Of a DNA stretch of 64,000 nt, positions 1-10,859 are shown piece after piece. Source of the stretch: Blepharisma stoltei (taxonomy: Eukaryota; Ciliophora; Heterotrichea; Heterotrichida; Blepharismidae); NCBI GenBank assembly GCA_914767885.1, contig CAJZBQ010000035.1:248001-312000 (forward strand), written 5' to 3'. Numbering within the stretch: the first letter of the stretch is position 1; every line of letters begins with the position of its first letter. The notes beneath the pieces were generated by a model, which saw only the letters and a list, made by a program, of their open reading frames with translations, was not told where the DNA came from and did not search any database. Position numbers and translations under genes: made by a program.

Positions 1-1492
1 ATTTTAATTCTTGGTGACCATTTGGCTCATCATACTATGGAGCTATTCGCTGAGAGTGGAAATTTAAATTTGGAAGAAACAAAAGAACTCGTTAAAAAGA
101 CTTATGTAGCCTATTTATAGTAAATAAAATAATTTTCTATTATTAAATTATCATAAAAATTAGAAAATATATACAATAGATTAATTTTATTTACTATAAA
201 TAAGGATAGATATTGATAGCGTTTTCAAGACTGTGTTCCCTGAAAGCCAAGTCATTTATTTAATAGGGAATAATGATGGCTATGTAGATTATGAATCGTT
301 TATCGATGGTCAAGGAGAAGAATATTTAGAATTTTTATATAACAATTGAAAAGAACTGACAGGAGAGATCGACACAAGTTTTTATGAAGGCGGATATTAT
401 TCAGTGTTCACAGATAATAGGCTGAAAATAATCTGCTTAAATTCAAACTACTTCAGCTATAAATTTGAAGGTTCAAAGCAAGAATCAAATAATCAGATGG
501 CATGGTTTAAGCAGGAATTAAATGATTCAGAAGAAAATGTAATTATTGCTATGCATATCCCTCCTGGAATATCGATTTATAATAAAGCCCAGCAACTGTG
601 GACTGATGAGTATCTTGAGAAGTTTACAGAATTAGTGCAGGTACATAAAGAAAAAATTTTATTTATTTTTGCAGGGCATTTACATTTTAGCTCATTTGAA
701 CTTCTCCCTGATGTTGATATCCCAATAATAATCCACAAGTCAGTTTCTCCTATTTATGGAAATAATCCTGGGTTTAGATATTATACCTATCGGGACAATT
801 TTTCTGATTATATAGACTACTCTTTAGAATTAAAAAATTTTAAATGAGACTCTTACAGGTTTTCACAGCTTTTTGAGATTGATTCTTTGAACATGAAGAG
901 CCTTTATAAGTCTTTGGTAAACGATTATGGAAAATTAAAAAATTATATTTCAAAAGCTGTAGGCTTTGACTTATTCTCCTCCTTTAGCTAACCTAAAATT
1001 CTGTGTTCGCTGGAGGAGGGGGTTGATTTTTTTAAAACATTTATATGTCAATTAATAGCAAATTTGTTTTTCGAAATTTTAAAAAAAAAAAAAATCGCAA
1101 AAATTGAATAGTAAGAATTAAATTTAATTTGTAAAATTTATGTTTTTAAAATGCAAGCTAAACAAAATTAGCTGGATATTTAATTATAATAATTATCACT
1201 TATATATCGAAATATTTTTTTAAAAAAAATTATATTAAAAAATTTTTGTCTGCTCACAGAGGGTGGGTTTTGGGGCAAAAAATAAGATTTTTTCCAATGG
1301 TTTTTTGCTCACTCAAGGAGGGAGTTAGCAGATATAGAAAAATCTTGAAAAATATTGCTAGATATGGACTACACAAGTGATAAAGAATTAGGAATTGCTA
1401 CTTTTTTATGTTCATTATTAGAAATTTCGTATGATAAATTCCAGATTTGCATGGAAAAAATGAATTCAAATATGATAAATAATTTAGATTAA
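1..1492 (+). CDS. Acid sphingomyelinase-like phosphodiesterase, 5' partial, two germline interruptions
   Basis: A calcineurin-fold metallophosphoesterase of the acid-sphingomyelinase-like family, which cleaves phosphodiester bonds with two metal ions, usually in a secreted or lysosomal setting. The frame enters the window open. GDHLAHH lies near base 13, GNNDGY near 266 and AGHLHF near 671, all at expected metal-site positions. TGA codons near 347 and 845 read as Trp. Two insertions break the gene (116-200 and about 989-1325). Joining TA to TA at the first gives an open frame (VAYLRIDIDSV). At the second, simple TA joining leaves a 1-nt mismatch to the convincing 3' exon (ADIEKSWKILLDMDY), which ends at TAA 1490-1492. 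The enzyme family is clear; the substrate is not. Confidence 0.8.
116..200. mobile_element. 85-bp TA-bounded IES in the phosphodiesterase gene
   Basis: An AT-rich insertion whose ends form an inverted repeat (TATTTATAGTAAATAAAA at 112-129, its complement at 185-202). It brings stop codons TAG and TAA into the frame. Joining the TA at 116-117 to the TA at 201-202 removes 85 bp and leaves the exon open as VAYLRIDIDS. Other TA pairs in the repeat give stops or the wrong frame. Confidence 0.8.
989..1325 (+). mobile_element. MITE-like IES (TTACTCC family), phosphodiesterase gene
   Basis: A noncoding AT-rich element with the family layout: a terminal GTTCGCTGGAGGAGGG arm, an AT-rich core shared with the copies at 14721 and 42031, a subterminal GCTCACAGAGGGTGGG arm and a final GCTCACTCAAGGAGGGAGTTA. 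TTAGC occurs at both flanks (984-988, 1325-1329). Removal by any TA pair leaves a 1-nt frame mismatch, so the exact ends are uncertain. Confidence 0.8.
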
Positions 1493-1527
1493 CTTAAATA
1501 AAAATGAATTGGATGAATATTTTTATA

Positions 1528-2610
1528 TTATGAGCTTAAACCCATTTTCTTTCTTAAAGAATCAATTTCTTGTTTTCTCTTAAATTCTAAAGAATTTTCA
1601 AGATCTTTCAGCTCATTTTCTCTATTCCTTTCCATTTCTTTAACAATTTGGTTTATAATTTCAGATGATCCTCCTATAGATTTTATTTCTTCTATTTGTT
1701 CTTTATACATTTTGCTGATTCTCCCACTTTCTTTGATTTTTTCAGTAATATATTTTTCCATTATTTCTTCTAAACCTTTATCAAATATCACAGAAATATT
1801 AGGCTTACTCCCTAAATGAAAACAATATATAGTGAAAATACCATCTTAATATACTATTTTAGATGGACAGTTTTTAAGAATAAAGTCGGAATAAAAATAA
1901 ATTAAAAATATTTCCTGAGAGTTAGCAAATCCTCCTGATTTATCGCTTTCTCCTTCACACGATTCTCTTTCTGGTATATCAAGCCTTGAAGCTTCTGGGC
2001 TACAAAATGAAAATGTTGATTCACAACATGAAGGAGTCTCTGGAGATATACTTCTATATCTTGTGAGTCCTCTTTTTCTGCTGATTACTCTTTGTTCTAA
2101 GTTGTCATTTTGGCTTTTTATATTTTGTTGAGCATGCTTGATACTTACATGGGACTCCTGTTCATGCTGCTTCATCACTTTATCTGCAGCCCGGCGCTGG
2201 GCTAGCTCAGTAGGTCTATGAACTTCTGGCGCCACTTCAAAAGGAGGCTCATGAAACAGAAGTTTACTTGTTGTCGAGACAGAGTGCCGAGAAGTAGGGA
2301 CTTTCTCTGGTGACGTTGTTGTTGAGGCTGTTTTTGATGCGTGAGCTTGCAAAATTGAGTCTTGCTTCTGTATAAAACTGATCATTCGTTCCTGATAGTA
2401 TTTATATTTGGCATCTCCGATTGAGTTGTAGTATTCTATGGCTTTCTGAATAGAACTTACAGAATATAACTCCATTAGAGACTTAAAGGCTTCAATTGAC
2501 TCTTGCGTTTCGACTTGAATTTCAAGCTCCAACACTTGGTCGGCAAAGTTGGAAGGAAGCGGAACAATAGATGGACAAAATTTTACACGTGGGCTGCCAA
2601 ATTTGCTCAT
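1528..2610 (-). CDS. Hypothetical protein with C-terminal helical region, one IES
   Basis: Not recognised. The protein starts MSKFGSPRV (an in-frame ATG at 2643 would add 11 residues). Residues 30-100 are predicted helical, the middle is Ser/Thr/Pro-rich and low complexity, and the last 90 residues are charged and helical (EKYITEKIKESG onward), consistent with a coiled coil. A 117-bp insertion at 1806-1922 splits it. Joining TA to TA gives GGFAKPNISVIFDKGLEEI and merges two apparently separate reading frames into one gene ending at 1528. Confidence 0.65.
1806..1922. mobile_element. 117-bp TA-bounded IES with TTACTCCC end
   Basis: Left end reads TTACTCCCTAAATG, right end CCTGAGAGTTAG, so both ends carry the TTA/TAACTC-type terminal motif seen in the larger elements. 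It contributes an in-frame TAA on the minus strand. Joining TA 1806-1807 with TA 1923-1924 restores FAKPNISVIFD. Confidence 0.85.
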
Positions 2611-2643
2611 ATGAATTATTAATTGAATTTGAGAAAAAACCAT

Positions 2644-3030
2644 GTTGCATCATTAGAGAATTAAAAATTAAATTTACCGGCTATTACAAATTTGAATTTC
2701 TGCAGAAAAGCAGATCCTAGTTTTAAGCTTTATTTATAAGATTGGTTAGTTATTAAATTAAATCTATTTTCATGACTTTGACCTTTAGAAAATTAGCATG
2801 CTGCAAAATATTTATACAATCAAAATATACAAATATTAATGTAAATCCTTTTCCAAAATACATCCAAAATATTTGAAAACAAAAGACCATTTTTCTATGA
2901 ATATTTAGCTTAACTTTATTATTTATTTAAGCTGTTTTCCTAATAAGCATATTAAAATACAAGAACAAAATTTTTCCAGAGGTTCACTCTGTCTTATCAC
3001 TGGAAAATAAATTATCTTTACACTCCTCAC
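2644..3030. other. Intergenic, AT-rich, nothing recognised
   Basis: Lies between the start of the hypothetical gene and the stop of the channel gene. No RNA gene, repeat or open frame of note was seen; it probably holds the promoter of the upstream gene and the 3' end of the channel gene. Confidence 0.5.
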
Positions 3031-5328
3031 TTACCCAACCTTCTCGTCAATATCAAAAAACGAAATTTCTTCTCGATTAGATGATCCTCTTGCGCTTGTC
3101 TTATCAGATCTAAATCTAAACAGATTATCAGTATTTACATACGATAGCCTGCTTCTTCCACTTAAATCAGAAAATTTTCTCGGACTGAATTCTTCATCAC
3201 TGGATTCGCTTGATGAATTTCCAATCACATTTAAATAGGTTTTTCTTGCGAAATTGCTGCTGTTGTCAACTTTAATTGACTTTATTTGCTCTTCGCGGAC
3301 AGCATCAAGAAAATTTCGCATTTTCTGCACCAAGGCTGAATTTTCTTTAAAAGAATCTTCAAGGTGCTTTACTGATCCAATTGGACTTTTTGCGAAGTAT
3401 TTTTCAGGCCGTTTATGGCTTTTTCTTCTTTTAAGCCTCGTTATAATTTCACTTTGGATTTTTTTGCCATATTCTCTTTCTTTAAGCCATTTCTCTTTGC
3501 TTTGCTCGTCACCTTTTTTTATCAAAACTTTATAGCAATGAGCTGCAGCATGCCCTGTGACTCCACATAGATAGCATTTTATACCTAAAATTGAGTACCT
3601 ATTAGGGGTATCTCTTTGACAGTAATTATAAAGCATCGCAGTTCTCTGTTGTGCTTCGGGTTTTGTTTTTAAGATTTCATTTAAATCGTTTCTGTCACAT
3701 ACAATAAACTCGCAAAATGCTATACATCGTATACTAGCGGTCCTCGGATGCATAGCAAAAAATCCAATTTCTCCAAAATAAGAGTCCTCATTGAGTTCTT
3801 TAAAAATAGTCAAAGTTCGCTTATGGTAAATTTCAACTATTCCTACACTAATGAAATAGAGTGTGTGGCTTTTTTCGCCTTCCTCGAATATAACGTCATC
3901 TGGTGCGTATCGTTCTATTCTTATTTTTTTGCTGATTTCATTAATCAACTTTGTCCCATAAAGTTGCTGGAAAATTGAACAGTGTTTAAACACTTTTCCT
4001 CTTGTAATCCCAGCAATTTCTTCTCTGAGAGGTGTTGATAATAAATCAAAAACTTTCAGCTCGTCAATGTGAGTTATCTGAGGGTTGTGCTGAAGATAAT
4101 CAAAATACGTCCTAAGCTTGAATTTTAGTTCTTTAGGAAGCCTTTTTTTATTCATGTAGTTATTTAAGTTTGCCATTTTTCTGCTAAAATCGATTCTCAA
4201 AACTGTCTGAGCAACGACTCAGTCACTTATGTTCCCAATAATATACGACACAATAATAACAGCAATTCCCATGTTTAAAATATCAAAAATCATAGCGTCT
4301 CTTGAGTAAGCAGCGTAATCTCCATACCCAAGCGTAGAAGTAGTTGCAACTGCAAAATAAAACGCTCGAATATAGAGATCTTCCATATTAATAGCATGAA
4401 TCTAAACAAAAAACACTTTTGATATTTTTTTAGTATTTTTTAAGTATTTTAGCCATTTAGTAGTAATCAAAAGTCCTAAAAAAATTGACTGTCGCTTTTT
4501 CTGGGCTTCCATATTAAAGTCTCCATAATTGCGGAGTTTGTCATACCAAGTGACAGGATATATGAAAGAATCCAAAAAATTTATATAGTATCATAAGCAT
4601 GCCACATAGTGATTTACATAAAAAGCAATTAAAATAAGCTTAAAGAATCTGAAAATAATAGCAAATTTTTGATTAGGGATAAAATCTTCTAGTAGAGTCA
4701 TAGTGTTAGCTAGCTTGATTACTCTTACAGTCCTTATTATTTTTGTGTATTCAAATATTCGATGAAGGCTAAAATACATGTGGTTAGGGTTTTCTGACCC
4801 TACTGGGTTGCAGAGCTCATATAATTCTTCAATTGGGATACTAGTTATTATATCATACAAAAATCAGGATTTTAAATATTTTTTTGCAATTTCAAGTCTA
4901 GTTTTGATTATGTGTCCTTTAGAATAGGAAGCAGTATTGAATTTGACTATGATGTCCAAAATAAATAATTCATTCAAAACAAGATCTGTAAATTTCAGGG
5001 TTTTGCTTTCTGTATCTGCTAAAAAAAGAACAATAGGAGTATATACCAACTGTATTGCTATTAAAATGCTGATAAAAATATCCCAGAATAGTTTAAATTT
5101 GCTTTCGGGCTGGATTATAAAAGTTTTCTGTGAAAAAGCTTCGCTTTCCAGAAAGGAAATACTAATTAAATTGCTCCTAGTTATTTGTCTACTTGGAAAT
5201 CAAGCATCTGTTAGAGGTTCAATCATAGGGGATTCGTCTGAAAAGCTCTCATCCTCATAATTGCTAATAAACGATATGTCTGAATACCTTCTCTTAGACC
5301 TTCTGCTATTGGAAATCCACGCATTCAT
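3031..5328 (-). CDS. Cyclic-nucleotide-gated/EAG-type potassium channel
   Basis: A six-transmembrane voltage-gated-type cation channel subunit of the plasma or ciliary membrane. Start MNAWISNS. S1 begins near FWDIFISILIAIQ, followed by S2-S3, an Arg/Lys-bearing S4 region (TKIIRTVRVIKLANT), and a pore with TLGYGDY, close to the K+ filter. A C-linker and a cyclic-nucleotide-binding domain follow (FGEIGFF and HPRTASIRC are the typical cassette), then a CCHC-like CYLCGVTGHAAAHC. Trp-encoding TGA codons occur at 4861, 4588 and near 4219. A 15-nt intron at 4402-4416 removes the only internal stop. Homologous ciliate channels are numerous; ligand and exact selectivity cannot be read here. Confidence 0.8.
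4402..4416 (-). other. 15-nt intron (GTGTTTTTTGTTTAG)
   Basis: Exactly 15 nt on the minus strand, begins GT and ends TAG, lies in phase 0 and removes an in-frame TAG. The joined product is KISKIHAINMEDL, leading into the pore helix. It starts GTG rather than GTA, so it is a little less certain than the introns at 49.8-50.5 kb. Confidence 0.65.
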
Positions 5329-5998
5329 TATAATCGCTGATCTGAAATCTAAATTAATGCAATATTATTTCCACTTAAGTTGTTAAAGGATAATGAGATC
5401 GATGATATTAATATGTCTTATAGAGAGCCAGCCATTTTTATATTGAGAATTTTAAGGTTATAAATTATTTTGATAGAAAAATATAGGTCTTTATAGGTCT
5501 TAATAATCAAAATATTTTTAGCAAAAGTGGGAAAAATGTTAAAAAATGCCAAAAATTATATTTACATTCTAAATATAATTATTTGATTGATGGAAAATAG
5601 GTCTAAAATCGAAATACTGAAATTTTAAATACTCAATAACTATTCTCGTATAAAACATTTTTTTAAAATCCGCAATTCAGGCAGACTGTTTAAATTAGTG
5701 GCACATTTTGGATTTTTCAAAAAATCTTAATTGTAGGAATGAGCGTATGTATGGCTGAGAACAAATGAGGATTTTCCTGGTTCTTTTCTTGCCATAATTT
5801 TCAAATTTATTTTATCATTGGCATCATTTTAATAAAAAGGGTTTTCTAATTAAAACTCAAATCTATGTAAGATTTTTTTATATGCCTTATACTCAACCTA
5901 AAGGATAAAGAATTTCTATCAGAATTATTCCATAAATACCTAAATCTAATATAAATCATTTCAATAAACAAACTCTAATCCTTATTAAGTCGTAATTT
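5329..5998. other. Intergenic, AT-rich, nothing recognised
   Basis: About 670 bp between the start of the channel gene and the stop of GSK3. No convincing open frame, inverted repeat or target duplication was seen; it is very AT-rich and contains several poly-T runs. Confidence 0.45.
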
Positions 5999-7301
5999 TT
6001 ATCTTCGATACCATGCAGGTGTCAAGTTTTGAATTACGTTAGGACTCACAGACCGCAACTCTTGTGGAGTCCAGTTATAGCTTTTTGCTTTGAGTGGCGC
6101 GGTATGGGCGCCACTTCGGCAAGCTCCTTCTTCCAGTTGGCCGAGCCAACTCAGGTTGGTTCGACCAACTGGAGAATTGACAAGTGAGGCTTTTTGGGGA
6201 GACTTGTCAATTCTAGTTGGCCGAACCAACCTGAGTTGGCTCGGCCAACTGGAAGAAGGAGCTTGCCGAAGTGGCGCCCGTACCGCGCCACTCAAGGCAA
6301 AAAAGCATAAAAAGATCTGGTAGTGGCGCTCCATCTGGAAGTCTTGTCGACTCTTGTCTCAGCTCCTCAAAGAAAGGATGCAGCAGCGCTTCTAGTGCAT
6401 GTGGTCTTCTCTGTGGTGAATATACTAATACAGAACTCACAAAATCCTTGGCTTCTTGAGGCACATCAGGCCCAAAAACTCTACTCCAAGGGTGTGCTCG
6501 GACATGGGGAAACTTAAATTCTCTATAGTTTGGGTTCATATCGTGGATCTGCTCTCTTGAAGGTGTTCCAAGGACCTTCAGAATTTCAACTAATTGATCC
6601 ACGCCGCTTTCTCCTGGGAATACAGGCTTTCCAATCAATAACTCAGCTGTTACGCATCCAGCACTTCAAATATCGATTGATTCTTTATATTCAACAGCTC
6701 CAAAAATAAGCTCAGGGGCTCTATAATACCTTGAGCAAATATAAGAAACATTTTGCTCTCCTGGAATCAGTCTTTTTGCGCTGCCAAAATCACAGAGCTT
6801 CAAAACGTGGGTTGTAGGGTTTACCAGCATGTTTTGAGGCTTCACGTCTCTATGGCAAATTCCGACTGCGTGGGTGTGGGCCAAGGCTCTCAAAATTTGG
6901 TATGAGTAGAGTTTCACAAGGATCAGAGGAACTTGTTGGCCAGTCTTAGTATATGTTTTCATTACTTTGTAAATGGTATCAGGGATGTAGTCCATTACTA
7001 CATTTAAGTAGACTTCTTCTTCTTTTTCGCCCTTCGTGTAAAAGTAGTGCCTCAGTCCGATGATATTTGGATGGGTCAGTTCTTTCATTATGGCGAGCTC
7101 ACGGTTTTTGTACCTTTTGTCTTGGAAGACTTTTTTAATTGCAACTGTCTCACCTGTCTCGTTCACAGATGCTTGGTAAACGACACCAAAGCTACCATTT
7201 CCGATAACTTTGGTGGCGCTGTAGGAAAAGCGGTGTTTGGATTCTTCTTCTATTACTCTTGAATTGCCTGTCACGACTGAAACGTTATGAGGTTTTGCCA
7301 T
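5999..7301 (-). CDS. Glycogen synthase kinase 3 (shaggy-type Ser/Thr kinase), one IES
   Basis: A CMGC-group kinase that phosphorylates primed Ser/Thr substrates. Visible motifs: glycine loop [16 protein letters not shown] Lys, catalytic [14 protein letters not shown], activation-loop [12 protein letters not shown] with the regulatory Tyr, and [18 protein letters not shown] of the CMGC insert. TGA at 6663-6665 supplies the Trp of DIWSAGC. The C-terminal lobe is split by a 232-bp palindromic IES; joining TA to TA recreates PDLFNWTPQEL, the family's conserved LFNFTTQEL motif. Length about 370 aa after removal is normal. A second GSK3 gene lies 2 kb away in the same orientation. Confidence 0.95.
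6076..6307. mobile_element. 232-bp GC-rich palindromic IES in GSK3
   Basis: A near-perfect inverted repeat, far richer in G+C than its surroundings. Outer arms read GCTTTTTGCTTTGAGTGGCG and the complement of TGCTTTTTTGCCTTGAGTGG. Inner arms include TTCTTCCAGTTGGCCGAGCC and AGTTGGTTCGACCAACT-type blocks. It is bounded by TA at 6076-6077 and 6308-6309; one-TA retention gives an exact, in-frame GSK3 C-lobe. The resemblance in design to the element at 30399 suggests one palindromic class. Confidence 0.95.
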
Positions 7302-7681
7302 TTCTAATAAGCTGATTATTAAGAAGGACTATTATGAGAATCTATGTTTTTTCAGGCGGAAATTATTCCATTAAATCTTATATACGTTTTTAAGGGCGGA
7401 CGAGAAAAATGACAAGTTATGTGTGTACTAAATTTTGGCTTATAAAAATAATTTTAAAAATAATACCAAGTTAAGGCATTTTATATTTAATTGATGTGGC
7501 GTTCATTGAGAATTGGGAGAAAATTATTTATATTAGGTAAAATTTAATTAAGACTAACTAGCTTTATTAGGCATATTATATTTTGAGATAACTTAAGTAT
7601 ATTAAGACTAAATAATCATTTTTCTTTTACATGAAATCCTAGAAGGAAGCATAAGTAAGTTTTTTTATAATTTCTGAAAAT
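7302..7681. promoter_or_regulatory. Divergent intergenic region, GSK3 and coiled-coil gene
   Basis: A 380-bp AT-rich gap between two divergently transcribed starts; it must hold both promoters. No specific box can be assigned from one sequence. Confidence 0.35.
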
Positions 7682-9040
7682 ATGAACAAAAAAGCTGTCC
7701 ATCTTGGCAAGTCAGTTTCAGAGAAAAAAATCCTCTCATATCAGACAGAAACACAAAGGTTAGAAACTGAAGTAGAAGAACTAACGAGAAAATTAGAACA
7801 AGAAAGAAGATTATCAATCCTGCTTAGCAAGGATTTAGAAGAAATTACTGCAATGCTTGGTGGGCTATCTTCAAAACATCATAAAAAAATAAAGGGTGAG
7901 TGGAAAAAGAAAAGCAATAATAAGGCAGAGATGCTTGAAAGTGAGCTGGAAAGAGAGTTTAAACGGTTAAGTGAACTCAAAAATTCGAATAAAAAATTAC
8001 AAGATAGAATAGAGACATTGAGAAAAGATAAAGGGTCTTTGCTCAAATCCAATAATCAGCTGCAATTAGAGCTTCTTAGCGCAGGGAAGCTTAAAAAAAG
8101 TGAAAATGAAGTCTCTTCATTTAACTTTAATAGAAGTGAAAACAATCAAAGTAGAATCACCAGAGCGCAAGAAACCTTAAGCTCAGCAAGGGTTGATTAT
8201 TCTCAAAAAATCAGCTTGCTAAGCAGCAAAATCTTAGAAGGCCGGCAATCAGAAGCTAAATACCTTAAAGGAATCACAGTAAATTTTGCAGAGCCAACTG
8301 CTAATGCATCAGAAATCTATCAAATCGCAAAAAATCAAGCCAAGTATTGGAAAACCAATTGTATCGAGATTAATGAAAAATCTAACATGTACTCAGATTT
8401 TGTTACAGAATTGAACTCAGGAATGGAAACCATGAAAAATCAATGTGAAATCCAAAATCACCAAGAAATTGTAGATCTATTTGTAGCGAGCTTTGACGAA
8501 AATGCGAGGCTTTCTCAGTATATGTATGAGCTAGGAGAAGAAATTTCAGTGACAAAAAAAGATATTGAAAATAATAAAAATCAGATTAAGGGGTTTAATG
8601 AGGTGCAAAAATACTCTGAGGGCACAAAAGTTGAAAAAATTAGTAAAATAAATGAAGAATTGAGAAAAATTGTTGAGAATATTGCAGTTGCTAAAGATAG
8701 ATATAAAAAATTGCAAAGCAATATGGAGAGTGTATTATATCCAATTTCTGAAATCCAAGAAATCCTTAAAGATCTTGGATTTAATTGTAAGAGCTTCGGA
8801 AAAGAAGTAGATATATCTGATATAAAAATAATTGAAGAGCACATTAATGGTTTACTCCTAGTTGCTAGTAAAAATAATGAAAACATCAAAAAAGAAGCTG
8901 GATCCAAATCTCCTTTAAAATTCCTAGAAATTGATTCAGAAAATCTTACTGAGCCTGACGAAGGACACCATTTTTTTACAGTTGATGAATTTAGGAATAG
9001 AGCTTTAAAAACATTCGACCAAATCAAAACCGAAAGATAA
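7682..9040 (+). CDS. Coiled-coil protein of 452 residues
   Basis: Not assigned to a family. The sequence is almost entirely charged and helical with heptad-like Leu spacing: residues 15-60 (LETEVEELTRKLEQERR), 80-140, and 270-360. It lacks a signal peptide, membrane segment or catalytic motif. It is one of few genes here that read through without interruption or TGA codon. Such proteins in ciliates are commonly cytoskeletal, basal-body or axonemal, but that is only an inference from composition. The start was taken at the first ATG after a run of stops. Confidence 0.75.
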   Translation: MNKKAVHLGKSVSEKKILSYQTETQRLETEVEELTRKLEQERRLSILLSKDLEEITAMLGGLSSKHHKKIKGEWKKKSNNKAEMLESELEREFKRLSELKNSNKKLQDRIETLRKDKGSLLKSNNQLQLELLSAGKLKKSENEVSSFNFNRSENNQSRITRAQETLSSARVDYSQKISLLSSKILEGRQSEAKYLKGITVNFAEPTANASEIYQIAKNQAKYWKTNCIEINEKSNMYSDFVTELNSGMETMKNQCEIQNHQEIVDLFVASFDENARLSQYMYELGEEISVTKKDIENNKNQIKGFNEVQKYSEGTKVEKISKINEELRKIVENIAVAKDRYKKLQSNMESVLYPISEIQEILKDLGFNCKSFGKEVDISDIKIIEEHINGLLLVASKNNENIKKEAGSKSPLKFLEIDSENLTEPDEGHHFFTVDEFRNRALKTFDQIKTER

Positions 9041-9272
9041 TTGTAAATAAATACTACTAAAATTTATTTATAGCCTATCTTAATTAAAGATCTATAGATT
9101 ATCTCATATTATTTCCAAAAAAAGAAATTTTAAATAAATACTTATTCTTTTTAATGCATTGTGGTAAAAGAACAATGAGTCGGCTTTTATAATATTAAGA
9201 AAAATTTATATAAGACAAGATACTATATTTAAGAGGGAAAAACTACAAAAGTATTCAATCAAGTAAAGAATA

Positions 9273-10658
9273 TTATTCTTGGGAATCAGAGTATCAATTT
9301 GGAGTCAGCCTACGAATGATTTCTGGTGTGGTTGACCCTAATTCTTCTTCTGTTCATCCAAATAAATCAGGAAGTCTATCGCCGTTAGGAAGTGTAGTAT
9401 TTTGGTCCCTCAACTCATCAAAAAAAGGATGCAAAAGTGCTTCCAATGGCTTTGGTCTCGAACTTGGAGAATAAACCAGCAAACTTCCAATAAAATCAAC
9501 TGCTTCTGGCGGAGTTCTTGATCTGAAAACCCTGTTTCATGGCTGTTTTCTAATCTGAGGAAACCTAAATTCTGTATAATTCGAATTCATATCCTCAATT
9601 TGCTCCTTTGTCGGAGTGCCAAGCACTTTTATTATCTGCACAAGCTGATCCACCCCACTTTCCCCTGGAAATATAGGCTGTCCCAACAGCAATTCCGCAA
9701 TGACGCATCCAGCACTTCATACATCAATTGCTCCAGTATAATCCGTTGCCCCAAAAATAAGCTCTGGGGCCCTATAGTATCTCGAACAAATATATGACAC
9801 ATTTGGTTCTCCTTGTACCAGTTTTTTAGCTGACCCAAAATCACAAAGTTTGACTGTATGAGTTATTTATTTATTTAGTGAGTTAGTTAGTAAGATAACT
9901 CTCAAATAGCTTCTTCTTCTGTTTTCCAAAGCCTTTTACAGGAAATATAATTTCTCTCGCCTCCATCTTAAAAGAATACTCTTGATCTACTATCCAGTAT
10001 GTCTCTATTTATTAAAACTCCCAAAAGAACCCAAGTTCTCCTTCATTGAGTCTAATCAAGGGAATAGCATTACCACCTTAATTGTGACTGTATGAGTATT
10101 AGTGTCGACTAATAAATTTTGAGGCTTGATATCTCTATGACAAACTCCTAAGCTATGGATGTAAGCAAGAGCTCGTAAAATTTGGTAACTATAAAGTTTT
10201 ACTAATACAAGAGGAACAGGCTGCTTCATTTTATTGTAGTGTTTCACAACTCTGTAAAGAGTTTCTGGAATGTATTCCATTACGATATTTAGATAGAGCT
10301 CATCTGATTTTTCGCCGGGAGAGTAGAAAGCATGACGACATGAGACCAAATTAGGGTGTTTCAGTTCTTTCATTATTTGGAGTTCTCTGTTTTTGTATCG
10401 GCGGTCTTGGAATACTTTTTTTATTGCGACAGTTTCACCAGTCTCTGCTATTGTTGCTTGATAGACCATCCCAAAACTTCCATTACCGATAACTCTATCA
10501 GGATTGTAAGTAAAATTTGCCATCCTGTCTTTTCTTTCTTCAATACTTGAACGGCCTATTGATGAGCTCAATTCTTCAGTCCTCCGTTGTTGTGCTGAAA
10601 TCACTGAAATGTTGTGAACGCTGCTTTTATTGGAGCTATTAATCTGTCTTGATGACAT
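9273..10658 (-). CDS. Second GSK3-type kinase, interrupted by a retroposon
   Basis: A paralogue of the GSK3 at 5999-7301. Motifs: [42 protein letters not shown], and a C-terminal LPDLFGWTEEEL. It has an N-terminal extension ([13 protein letters not shown]) before the kinase domain; the ATG at 10658 is preferred over one at 10736. TGA codons encode Trp in DVWSAG, NRVF-preceding and FGWTEE positions. Between THTVTIK.. and KLCDFG the exon is broken by a 221-bp insert with a 13-bp target duplication; removing one repeat copy gives [14 protein letters not shown], the expected sequence just before DFG. Confidence 0.93.
9864..10084 (-). mobile_element. SINE-like retroposon in GSK3-2
   Basis: A 221-bp insert flanked by a perfect 13-bp duplication, TGACTGTATGAGT (9851-9863 and 10085-10097). 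On the minus strand its 3' end is a tetranucleotide tail of ACTA/AATA units, typical of non-LTR-mobilised elements. No coding capacity. The duplication contains TA, so joining its two TA copies would repair the gene exactly. Confidence 0.88.
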
Positions 10659-10859
10659 TATATTATATTCGAGAATTATATGAAATAGTTTTAAGATTGA
10701 GATAATTGGAAATGAGTATAAATATATTACCATCAATAGTGTATTTGCTCATTCATTAAATTGTTTACTTTCAATAAGAGAAAGAAGTTAGTTATAATTG
10801 TAGTTTTCATTCAACAAACACCTAATAATTTAAAAATAGCTTAATAACCTTATGTAAGA

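Noticed and set aside
1363-1492. Separate small gene starting at ATG 1364
   Set aside because: The frame is open upstream to the IES edge (ADIEKSWKILLD) and fits the C-terminus of the phosphodiesterase.
6090-6334. Overlapping open frames on both strands within the GSK3 palindrome
   Set aside because: They are mirror images caused by the inverted repeat and encode no known domain; the region is removed DNA.
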